A stretch of 64,000 nt of DNA, from assembly GCA_000193795.2 (NCBI GenBank), contig AEPI01000081.1, positions 61,459 through 125,458 of the forward strand, given 5' to 3'. Positions 8,539 through 15,869 of this stretch are shown one piece after another. Under the pieces are notes generated by a model. That model was not told where the DNA came from. It did no database searches and was given only the letters and a program-made list of their open reading frames with translations. A program made the position numbers and the translations under genes. Origin of the DNA: Neisseria lactamica NS19. Lineage in GTDB: Bacteria; Pseudomonadota; Gammaproteobacteria; Burkholderiales; Neisseriaceae. Numbering within the stretch: position 1 is the stretch's first letter; every line of letters starts with the position of its first letter.

Positions 8539-9357
8539 ATGAAAAAAAACCATTTGAACACAATCGGTTTCGACCTCTGGCATACCATCCGCGAAGAAAC
8601 CGCGGCGGCGGCCGCCGCCGAGCCGATGCTGGCAAGTTTTCTGCACCAAACCGTGTTGCGCCACGAGTCCCTCGGCTCCGTCCTTTCCTACCACCTGTCC
8701 AGTAAACTCGGCAGCCCGATTATGGACGTGCGCGCCCTGTTTGAAATCTACCAGCAGGCATTGGGCAGCGATGAGCAAATCAGCAAATGCGTCGAGGCAG
8801 ACTTAAAAGCCATCTACGAGCGTGACCCGGCATGCGACGAATACACGCTTCCGCTTCTATATTTCAAAGGTTTCCACGCCATTCAGGCACACCGCATCAA
8901 CCACTGGCTATACTTAAACGGACGTAAAACGCTGGCCTATTTCCTGCAAAACCGGATGTCTGAAGTATTTGGGGTGGACATCCATCCCGCCGCGCATTTC
9001 GGACACGGACTGATGCTTGACCACGCCACCGGCTTTGTTGCCGGCGAAACCGCCGTGTTGGGCAACAATATTTCGATTTTGCACGGCGTAACGCTCGGCG
9101 GTTCGGGCAAAGAAGGCGGCGACCGCCACCCCAAAATCGGCGACGGCGTGATGATCGGCGCAAACGCCTCGATATTGGGCAATATCCGCATCGGCAGCAA
9201 TGCCAAAATCGGCGCGGGCAGCGTCGTGGTTTCAGACGTGCCGCCGTCCGTCACGGTTGTCGGCGTACCCGCCAAACCCGTGGCACGCGCACCCAAAACA
9301 CCGTCGGCGGATATGGATCAAAATATCCAGTTTGCCGAAATCGACTTTATGATTTGA
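8539..9357 (+). CDS. cysE: Serine O-acetyltransferase
   Basis: CysE makes O-acetylserine from serine and acetyl-CoA, the first step of cysteine synthesis. The 272-residue protein has the N-terminal helical domain (DLWHTIREE) followed by left-handed beta-helix hexapeptide repeats from about residue 150 (GVDIHPAAHFGHG, DHATGFVAGET, GVTLGGSGKEGGDRHPKIGDGV). An uptake sequence sits just upstream. Length and motifs are typical. Confidence 0.96.
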   Translation: MKKNHLNTIGFDLWHTIREETAAAAAAEPMLASFLHQTVLRHESLGSVLSYHLSSKLGSPIMDVRALFEIYQQALGSDEQISKCVEADLKAIYERDPACDEYTLPLLYFKGFHAIQAHRINHWLYLNGRKTLAYFLQNRMSEVFGVDIHPAAHFGHGLMLDHATGFVAGETAVLGNNISILHGVTLGGSGKEGGDRHPKIGDGVMIGANASILGNIRIGSNAKIGAGSVVVSDVPPSVTVVGVPAKPVARAPKTPSADMDQNIQFAEIDFMI

Positions 9358-9369
9358 ATATCCGCACCA

Positions 9370-9406
9370 ATGCCGTCTGAAACGCCAAACGGGCTTCAGA
9401 CGGCAT
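9370..9406. terminator. Uptake-sequence hairpin after cysE
   Basis: ATGCCGTCTGAA and TTCAGACGGCAT form a 12-bp stem 12 bases after the cysE stop. It probably terminates cysE, and faces convergent ubiB. The remaining gap up to 9603 holds no recognisable gene. Confidence 0.75.
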
Positions 9407-9603
9407 TGCCCGCTTCAAGCCGCCGATTCTGCAAACCCCGGCGGCATTCCTTATTTCAAGGCTGCACTTTAATATGCCGCCGATACCGGCACTTATCGGT
9501 CGGAAAAATGCCTTTTATCCGATGAAACCGGTTTCCGCACAACCGGAAATCACCGGTTTTCCCCTTATAAACGGGCGGCAGCGGGCGATGATTCAAACAA
9601 AGC

Positions 9604-11115
9604 CTATTTCAAAAGCAGAATCAGCAGCAAAACAAACGCGATTGCCGCCAGCCACAGGCTTTGCCGTTGCTGCACTTTGACCAAATGGATGTAGGCATCG
9701 CGCATTTCCTGCTGACGGTTTTCGTCAACCAGCGCACTGATTTTGCGCGGCAATGAAGGAATGATTTGCGCCCAGTCGGGGGCTTCGTTTTTGAGGTTGC
9801 GCCAAAGGGCTTTGGGGCCGACCTGTTCGTTCATCCATTTCACTAAAAACGGCTTGGCGGTTTTCCACAAGTCCAAATCGGGATCGAGCCGGCGGCCCAA
9901 GCCTTCGATGTTAAGCAGCGTTTTTTGCAATAGAACAAGCTGCGGTTGGATTTCGACGTTGAAGCGGCGGCTGACTTCAAACAGGCGCATCAGCACCAAG
10001 CCGAAGGAAATCTGCGAAATCGGTTTGTTGAACACCGGTTCGCAAACGGCGCGGACGGCGGCTTCCAATTCTTCCGCACGCGTGTCGGCAGGTACCCAGC
10101 CCGATTCGATGTGGGCGGTGGCGACGCGCCGGTAATCGCGGTTGAAAAAGGCGAGGAAGTTGATGGCGAGATAGCGTTTGTCGTAATCGGTCAGCGTGCC
10201 GACGATGCCGAAATCAAGGGCGATGTAGCGGTTGTCGGCGGCGACCAGAATATTGCCGGGGTGCATATCCGCGTGGAAAAAACCGTCGCGGAAGACTTGC
10301 GTGAAGAAGATTTCCACGCCGTAATCGGCGAGTTTGTGCAAATCGATGCCGTCTGCTTTGAGTTTGGCGATATCGGATACCGGCGTGCCGTCCATCCATT
10401 CGATGGTCAGTACGTCGCCGGTGCAGTAGTCGTAAAATACCTTCGGCACAATCAGCATATCGCTGTTTTGGAAATTGCGTCCGAGTTGTCCGGCATTGGC
10501 GGCTTCGCGCATCAAATCCAACTCGTCGTGCAGGTATTTGTCAAACTCCGCCACCACTTCGCGCGGCTTCAAACGCTTGCCGTCTGCAAACAAACGCTCC
10601 ACCCAAGCCGCGCCGAAGCGCATCAGCGACAAATCCTGCTCGATAAGGGGCAAAAGGTTGGGGCGCAAGACTTTAACCGCCACTTGTTCGCCCGAATGCA
10701 GCCGTGCTTTGTGTACTTGCGCGATGGACGCGCTGGCGACAGGCTCGGTTTCAAATTCCGCGTACAGCGTTTCGATGGATTGTCCCAATGATTTTTCAAT
10801 CTGCTCCCGCGAAAGCCGCGCGTCAAACGGCGGCACTTTGTCTTGCAGCCTTGCCAATTCGACCGCGTAATCGTGCGGAATCAAATCGGGGCGCGTGGAC
10901 AATACCTGTCCGAACTTGATGAAAATCGGCCCCAGGCTTTCCAAGGCAAGGCGCAGACGGACGGCAGGCGGTTCATCTTTAAATCTGGAAGATTGCGGCA
11001 TTATTTTCAGCAAACCGTATACCCAGCCGCGCCGGACCAATCCGGCACACAATCCCGCCAATCGGTAGTAATAAAGAGTCCCGACAATAACCGCCAGGCG
11101 TTTCAACCATTTCAT
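9604..11115 (-). CDS. ubiB: UbiB/ABC1 atypical kinase for ubiquinone synthesis
   Basis: UbiB is a membrane-anchored atypical kinase/ATPase that supports ubiquinone biosynthesis. The 503-residue product shows the family features LGPIFIKFGQVLSTR, the Ala-rich loop EPVASASIAQVHKA, VAVKVLRP with the conserved Lys, the catalytic FHADMHPGNIL and ALDFGIVG. It ends in a hydrophobic C-terminal helix (SLWLAAIAFVLLLILLL). It lies upstream of nothing obviously related, although the quinone it helps make is the NQR substrate. Confidence 0.94.
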   Translation of the reverse strand: MKWLKRLAVIVGTLYYYRLAGLCAGLVRRGWVYGLLKIMPQSSRFKDEPPAVRLRLALESLGPIFIKFGQVLSTRPDLIPHDYAVELARLQDKVPPFDARLSREQIEKSLGQSIETLYAEFETEPVASASIAQVHKARLHSGEQVAVKVLRPNLLPLIEQDLSLMRFGAAWVERLFADGKRLKPREVVAEFDKYLHDELDLMREAANAGQLGRNFQNSDMLIVPKVFYDYCTGDVLTIEWMDGTPVSDIAKLKADGIDLHKLADYGVEIFFTQVFRDGFFHADMHPGNILVAADNRYIALDFGIVGTLTDYDKRYLAINFLAFFNRDYRRVATAHIESGWVPADTRAEELEAAVRAVCEPVFNKPISQISFGLVLMRLFEVSRRFNVEIQPQLVLLQKTLLNIEGLGRRLDPDLDLWKTAKPFLVKWMNEQVGPKALWRNLKNEAPDWAQIIPSLPRKISALVDENRQQEMRDAYIHLVKVQQRQSLWLAAIAFVLLLILLLK

Positions 11116-11149
11116 ATGTAAAATCCCGAATACAGCATTTATCGGACAA

Positions 11150-11614
11150 TCAAAAAATCTTACCGATCAGATAGCCCAAAAAAGCAATCAGCAGCCCGAA
11201 AACCAGCAGTTTGATATTGCGGGGCGGCGGTTCGGGTTGCGAAGGCGCGGGAATATCATCTTCCCCGCCGCCGTGAAGTTCAAGATATTCGGGCATTTCC
11301 CCATCCGCGCCCTCTCCTTCGCCCTCCCTTTCCTCCGGCGGCTCGACCGTTTCCAACTCCATATATCTCCGGGTAATAATGTCCAAACCCAAATAGCTGA
11401 AATAATCGTGCAACTCTTCCCGTTTCGCCCAAGTGCATTTTTCCTCAATCAACACTTGCGGTTTGGAATCGAGCGATTCGATCAATCCTTCCGCCTTTTC
11501 TTCGCCGAGATTCTCCCTGAGGCACTCCCGGATAAGCCCGCGATCCACTTGGGGCGGGTAGGAAACATATACATCGTACAAATCGTTTCGGTAATCTTTA
11601 CTCATCTCAATCAT
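11150..11614 (-). CDS. Unknown protein with C-terminal membrane anchor
   Basis: A 154-residue product I cannot assign. The N-terminal 80 residues look globular (YRNDLYDVYVSYPPQVDRG..., with a single Cys in EEKCTWAKREE). They are followed by an acidic Glu/Gly-rich, Pro-rich linker (about residues 90-128) and one C-terminal membrane helix (LLVFGLLIAFLGYLIGKIF). This suggests a cytoplasmic domain tethered by its tail. The start could also be the Met at 11605. It is 34 bases upstream of ubiB on the same strand, so the two may be co-transcribed. Confidence 0.8.
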   Translation of the reverse strand: MIEMSKDYRNDLYDVYVSYPPQVDRGLIRECLRENLGEEKAEGLIESLDSKPQVLIEEKCTWAKREELHDYFSYLGLDIITRRYMELETVEPPEEREGEGEGADGEMPEYLELHGGGEDDIPAPSQPEPPPRNIKLLVFGLLIAFLGYLIGKIF

Positions 11615-11731
11615 AAGGGAACAAATACGCCTGATACCGTTCCGCCCGTTCCTTTCGGGAAACCCGATTCATCTTCAAACAATCGGATTATATGTGAATT
11701 CATCCCGATAATATATTTTCCAAAAGTAAAA

Positions 11732-11757
11732 ATGCCGTCTGAACGCTCAGACGGCAT
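11732..11757. terminator. Uptake-sequence hairpin after erpA
   Basis: ATGCCGTCTGAACGCTCAGACGGCAT is nearly a perfect hairpin with a tiny loop. On the minus strand it follows erpA by 16 bases. Confidence 0.7.
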
Positions 11758-11773
11758 CGCACGAACCAACCGG

Positions 11774-12112
11774 TCACACGGAAAACGACGATCCGCAACC
11801 GCAGGTTGTTTCCGCATTCGGATTGCGGATGACGAATTGCGAACCCTGCAAACTTTCCGTATAGTCGATTTCCGCACCGACCAAATACTGATAGCTCATC
11901 GGATCGACCAAAAAGACCAAACCGTTTTTCTCGATTTCAAAATCGTCGTCGTTTTTAATTTCATCAAAAGTAAATCCATACTGGAAACCCGAGCAGCCGC
12001 CGCCGTTGACAAAAACCCGCAATTTCAAATCGGGGTTGTTTTCTTCGGCAATCAAATCCGCAACTTTCGTACAGCAGCTGTCAGTAAAGATAATAGGGCT
12101 TTCGTCCGACAT
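11774..12112 (-). CDS. erpA: Iron-sulfur cluster insertion protein ErpA
   Basis: A-type Fe-S carrier that hands clusters to apoproteins. The 112-residue protein has the three ligand Cys of the family: one in VNGGGCSGFQYGF and two in the terminal TCGCGSSF. The length is standard. It is transcribed leftward on its own between two uptake-sequence-rich gaps. Confidence 0.95.
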   Translation of the reverse strand: MSDESPIIFTDSCCTKVADLIAEENNPDLKLRVFVNGGGCSGFQYGFTFDEIKNDDDFEIEKNGLVFLVDPMSYQYLVGAEIDYTESLQGSQFVIRNPNAETTCGCGSSFSV

Positions 12113-12242
12113 GGTGTTATTCCTTAATATAATATTTCTGCATTCTCTCTCAAACCCCTTGCAAAGGCAAGCGGGGGCTTGTTCCTTGAAAAGGAACTGC
12201 CTTACAGATAAGTTTGACCGCTCCCGATTTCAAGTCCCGGAC

Positions 12243-12929
12243 TCAAACCGCCCTGCCGAACCACTCGACCCGCCCGATGATTTCCACATCATCGGCAGGA
12301 TGATTCAAATTGATTTCAAAAGCAGGGTAAGCCTCGTTGGCGGAAATGACATTGATTATCCCGCCGGGGACGATTTGCAGGCGTTTGACCAACAGGTTTT
12401 CATTAATCCGCAAAACATACAGTCCGTCCTTCGGCGTATTCTCGCTATGGTTGACCAAAATCGAATCACCGTCATTCAAAACCCCCTCCATAGAATCGCC
12501 CTTAACGGAAATCACAGACAGGTTTTTCACATCACGGGTAACGTAGTTCTCGATCCAATGCCGTCTGAACGCCATTGTAAATACAGGCTCTTCATGATCG
12601 ACAAACTGTCCGTACCCTGCTGCCGCACGAATATCATATCTCGGCACGAAGACAAATTCATCCGTATCGACTTCATTGCCCAAAGTATCGCAGGCTGCAG
12701 GTTTTTCAGGTTTCACACCCGGAAACGGCTCTCCTTCCCCGGTCAGCAGCCAATCAATACTGCAACCTTTCAATTTCTTGATTTTTTTCAGTGTTTCAGA
12801 CTTGGGCAGACCGCCTTCATTCCATATCCTGCCGAAACCCGCAATCGTCATTTCAATATCGGATGCGATTTTTGCCTGCTTCGCTTCATTTTTCCATAGA
12901 AAAATCAATCTGTCTTTAAAGGTTTCCAT
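12243..12929 (-). CDS. S24-family (LexA/CI-like) transcriptional repressor
   Basis: A 228-residue repressor. The N-terminal ~65 residues resemble a phage-type helix-turn-helix (QAKIASDIEMTIAGFGRIWNEGGLPKSETLKKI, split here as QAKIASDIEMT and ETLKKIKKLKG). The C-terminal half is a LexA-like autopeptidase with catalytic Ser in VKGDSMEG, Lys in ENLLVKRLQ and a potential Ala-Gly cleavage site in RAAAGYG. That architecture implies a repressor inactivated by RecA-stimulated self-cleavage. No prophage genes are seen next to it. It is divergent from the small secreted protein at 13117. Confidence 0.88.
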   Translation of the reverse strand: METFKDRLIFLWKNEAKQAKIASDIEMTIAGFGRIWNEGGLPKSETLKKIKKLKGCSIDWLLTGEGEPFPGVKPEKPAACDTLGNEVDTDEFVFVPRYDIRAAAGYGQFVDHEEPVFTMAFRRHWIENYVTRDVKNLSVISVKGDSMEGVLNDGDSILVNHSENTPKDGLYVLRINENLLVKRLQIVPGGIINVISANEAYPAFEINLNHPADDVEIIGRVEWFGRAV

Positions 12930-13116
12930 AAATATCTTTCCCTTTCCCTAAATTCCATCATGCAAAGTAAACATAAAATATATTTTACCTTAGTTATACA
13001 AAAAATAAAATAAACATGATAAACTAAATTTAAACTATGATTTATCTTAATATAAATACCAAATATTAAGATTTTTCATCTATTGACCACCGATCTAACA
13101 GGTGAAAGGAATAAAT
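12930..13116. promoter_or_regulatory. AT-rich divergent control region
   Basis: This 187-bp gap between the S24 repressor and the small secreted protein is far richer in A/T than its surroundings. It contains inverted arms GATAAA (13018) and TTTATC (ending 13046) and an AAAATATATTTT-type palindrome near 12975. Such sequence would suit autoregulatory operators, but no known operator is recognised. Confidence 0.4.
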
Positions 13117-13389
13117 ATGAAAAAATCCGGTAAATATTTTCTCTATACAACAGCATTTATCTTATCCTGCTTCGCTTTTTCAGAAAGTCATTCGGAAGCC
13201 AAACAGCCGGAAATCACTTTGTCCTCCTCGCTATGCGAACAACTCAGCATACTGAACGCAAAAAATATGGATTCAAAGCAAATTTCATTATCCAAGGAAT
13301 GCGACATCATCGAATCCTCGCATGACTGGGAAAAGGAATACGGAAACTTAAATGAGCAAGAAATGCTCGCCGGTATTATCTATGAATAA
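13117..13389 (+). CDS. Small secreted protein, unknown function
   Basis: A 90-residue product with a clear signal peptide (MKKSGKYFLYTTAFILSCFAF, cleavage probably after SES or SEA near residues 25-32). The mature part has two Cys (SSLCEQL and SKECDII) that could form one disulfide, and an acidic C-terminus. GGTGAAAGGA provides the ribosome site for the ATG at 13117; a GTG further up at 13102 overlaps it. Composition is AT-rich compared with neighbours. I recognise no family. It may be controlled by the adjacent repressor. Confidence 0.75.
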   Translation: MKKSGKYFLYTTAFILSCFAFSESHSEAKQPEITLSSSLCEQLSILNAKNMDSKQISLSKECDIIESSHDWEKEYGNLNEQEMLAGIIYE

Positions 13390-13469
13390 GTTTATTAATA
13401 ATCTGAATATTAGATTCAAATATAAATACAATATTTTCATATGTTTATATGTTTGTGCCTATATAAGAA

Positions 13470-13499
13470 CTTGAAACCGTCCCACTCCCACCCTATTTA
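13470..13499 (+). promoter_or_regulatory. Heat-shock (RpoH-type) promoter of dnaK
   Basis: CTTGAAA is followed after 15 bases by CCTATTTA, an excellent sigma-32-type promoter. It lies 67 bases before the dnaK ATG. Confidence 0.8.
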
Positions 13500-13565
13500 A
13501 TGCGCATCGGGACACAACGTTCCAACATATTTCACAAAATAAGCAAATCAAATAGGAGCATCCAT

Positions 13566-15494
13566 ATGGCAAAAGTAATCGGTATCGACTTAGGTACAAC
13601 CAACTCTTGTTTGGCCATTTCTGAAAACGGTCAAACCAAAGTGATCGAAAATGCAGAAGGTGCGCGCACCACTCCTTCCGTTATCGCTTATTTGGACGGC
13701 GGCGAAATCCTTGTCGGCGCACCGGCTAAACGCCAAGCGGTAACCAACGCTAAAAACACCATCTACGCCGCCAAACGTTTGATCGGCCACAAATTTGAAG
13801 ACAAAGAAGTCCAACGCGACATCGAATCCATGCCTTTCGAAATCATCAAAGCCAACAACGGCGACGCATGGGTGAAAGCGCAAGGCAAAGAGCTGTCTCC
13901 TCCTCAAATTTCCGCAGAAGTTTTGCGTAAAATGAAAGAAGCCGCCGAAGCTTACTTAGGCGAAAAAGTAACAGAAGCCGTGATTACCGTTCCCGCCTAT
14001 TTCAACGACAGCCAACGTCAAGCGACTAAAGACGCGGGCCGCATCGCAGGTTTGGACGTAAAACGTATCATCAACGAACCAACCGCAGCCGCTTTGGCAT
14101 TCGGTATGGACAAAGGCGACAACAAAGACCGCAAAGTAGCCGTATATGACTTGGGCGGCGGTACTTTCGATATTTCCATCATCGAAATCGCCAACCTCGA
14201 CGGAGACAAACAATTCGAAGTATTGGCAACCAACGGCGATACTTTCTTGGGCGGCGAAGACTTCGACCAACGCCTCATCGACCACATCATCGCCGAGTTC
14301 AAAAAAGAACAAGGCATTGATTTGAAACAAGACGTGATGGCTCTGCAACGCCTGAAAGAAGCTGCCGAAAAAGCCAAAATCGAATTGTCCAGCGGCCAAC
14401 AAACCGAAATCAACCTGCCGTACATCACTATGGATGCAACCGGCCCGAAACACTTGGCAATGAAAATTACCCGTGCCAAATTCGAAAGCCTGGTTGAAGA
14501 TTTGATCCAACGTTCTATCGAGCCTTGTAAAGTTGCATTGAAAGATGCCGGCTTGAGCACCGGCGACATCGACGACGTGATTTTGGTCGGCGGTCAGTCC
14601 CGTATGCCGAAAGTACAAGAAGCCGTTAAAGACTTCTTCGGCAAAGAGCCGCGCAAAGACGTGAATCCTGACGAAGCCGTTGCCGTAGGTGCAGCGATTC
14701 AAGGCGAAGTATTGGGCGGCGGCCGCAGCGACGTATTGCTGCTGGACGTAACCCCTCTGTCTTTGGGTATCGAAACTATGGGCGGCGTGATGACCAAGCT
14801 GATTCAAAAGAACACTACTATTCCGACCAAAGCGTCACAAGTGTTCTCTACCGCCGAAGACAACCAAAGCGCAGTAACCATCCACGTACTGCAAGGCGAA
14901 CGCGAACGCGCTTCTGCCAACAAATCTTTGGGGCAGTTCAACTTGGGCGACATCGCACCCGCACCGCGCGGTATGCCGCAAATCGAAGTAACCTTCGACA
15001 TTGACGCCAACGGTATCTTGCACGTTTCAGCCAAAGACAAAGGTACCGGCAAAGCCGCCAACATCACCATCCAAGGTTCTTCAGGTTTGAGCGAAGAAGA
15101 AATCGAACGCATGGTGAAAGATGCCGAAGCCAATGCTGAAGAAGATAAAAAACTGACTGAATTGGTCGCTTCCCGCAACCAAGCCGAAGCCCTGATTCAC
15201 TCCGTGAAAAAATCTTTGGCGGACTATGGCGACAAACTCGACGCAGCCGAGAAAGAAAAAATCGAAGCCGCGTTGAAAGAAGCTGAAGAAGCCGTGAAAG
15301 GCGACGACAAAGCCGCCATCGATGCCAAAGCTGAAGCTTTGGGCGCAGCCAGCCAAAAACTGGGGGAAATGGTTTACGCTCAAGCGCAAGCCGAAGCCCA
15401 AGCAGGTGAAAACGCACAAGCCAATGCTTCTGCCAAAAAAGACGATGACGTCGTAGATGCCGACTTTGAAGAAGTAAAAGACGACAAAAAATAA
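13566..15494 (+). CDS. dnaK: Molecular chaperone DnaK (Hsp70)
   Basis: Hsp70 chaperone, 642 residues from MAKVIGIDLGTTNSC. The ATPase domain shows VYDLGGGTFDISI and ILVGGQSRMPKVQ. The peptide-binding domain has the usual LLLDVTPLSLGIET, followed by the helical lid and an acidic tail. The ATG at 13566 is preceded by AATAGGAG; an upstream codon at 13500 lies inside the leader and is rejected. An RpoH-type promoter is directly upstream and a terminator follows. dnaJ is not in the window. Confidence 0.98.
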   Translation: MAKVIGIDLGTTNSCLAISENGQTKVIENAEGARTTPSVIAYLDGGEILVGAPAKRQAVTNAKNTIYAAKRLIGHKFEDKEVQRDIESMPFEIIKANNGDAWVKAQGKELSPPQISAEVLRKMKEAAEAYLGEKVTEAVITVPAYFNDSQRQATKDAGRIAGLDVKRIINEPTAAALAFGMDKGDNKDRKVAVYDLGGGTFDISIIEIANLDGDKQFEVLATNGDTFLGGEDFDQRLIDHIIAEFKKEQGIDLKQDVMALQRLKEAAEKAKIELSSGQQTEINLPYITMDATGPKHLAMKITRAKFESLVEDLIQRSIEPCKVALKDAGLSTGDIDDVILVGGQSRMPKVQEAVKDFFGKEPRKDVNPDEAVAVGAAIQGEVLGGGRSDVLLLDVTPLSLGIETMGGVMTKLIQKNTTIPTKASQVFSTAEDNQSAVTIHVLQGERERASANKSLGQFNLGDIAPAPRGMPQIEVTFDIDANGILHVSAKDKGTGKAANITIQGSSGLSEEEIERMVKDAEANAEEDKKLTELVASRNQAEALIHSVKKSLADYGDKLDAAEKEKIEAALKEAEEAVKGDDKAAIDAKAEALGAASQKLGEMVYAQAQAEAQAGENAQANASAKKDDDVVDADFEEVKDDKK

Positions 15495-15510
15495 TTGATG
15501 CCGTCTGAAA

Positions 15511-15540
15511 AAAACGCGAACCATCCGGTTCGCGTTTTTT
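15511..15540 (+). terminator. Rho-independent terminator after dnaK
   Basis: AAAACGCGAACC pairs with GGTTCGCGTTTT around an ATCC loop and continues into T residues. An uptake sequence lies directly before the stem. Confidence 0.9.
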
Positions 15541-15646
15541 CAATTTCGACAAAAAACAATAGCATAACAGAGGTTCCAAGTTCATCTACCGTGATATTCC
15601 CGAGCCCAAGTTCCAATTGTTGCATCGGTTCTCTGGAAATTTTTTA

Positions 15647-15801
15647 TATAGTGGAGTAACAAAAACCAGTACGGCGTTGCCTCGCCTTAGCTCAAAGAGA
15701 ACGATTCTCTAAGGTGCTGAAGCACCAAGTGAATCGGTTCCGTACTATTTGCACTGTCTGCGGCTTCGTCGCCTTGTCCTGATTTTTGTTAATCCACTAT
15801 A
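15647..15801. repeat. Correia element, long form
   Basis: A 155-bp element with TATAGTGG / CCACTATA ends and the extra internal block (TTAGCTCAAAGAGAACGATT...) that distinguishes the longer class. The left inverted repeat has a change (GTGGAGTAAC). It lies between the dnaK terminator and the TonB receptor. Confidence 0.93.
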
Positions 15802-15835
15802 TCATTTTCTTGTTTACTTAAAATTTTTTTAATAG

Positions 15836-15858
15836 GATAATAAATAATAATTATTATC
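15836..15858 (+). promoter_or_regulatory. Fur-box-like operator upstream of the TonB receptor
   Basis: The segment holds AATAATTATTATC (15846-15858), matching 12 of 13 positions of the classic Fur half-site arrangement GATAATNATTATC. A 14-bp perfect palindrome ATAATAATTATTAT spans 15844-15857. It ends 11 bases before the receptor ATG, where Fur binding would repress under iron-replete conditions. Confidence 0.65.
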
Positions 15859-15869
15859 GAAAGCTGAAA

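Noticed and set aside
9474..9680. 68-codon plus-strand ORF after cysE
   Set aside because: It overlaps the ubiB 3' end, lacks a ribosome site and shows no conserved-looking features.
12243..12929. Prophage remnant around the S24 repressor
   Set aside because: Both sides carry ordinary housekeeping genes (erpA, dnaK) and no integrase, structural or replication genes are present.
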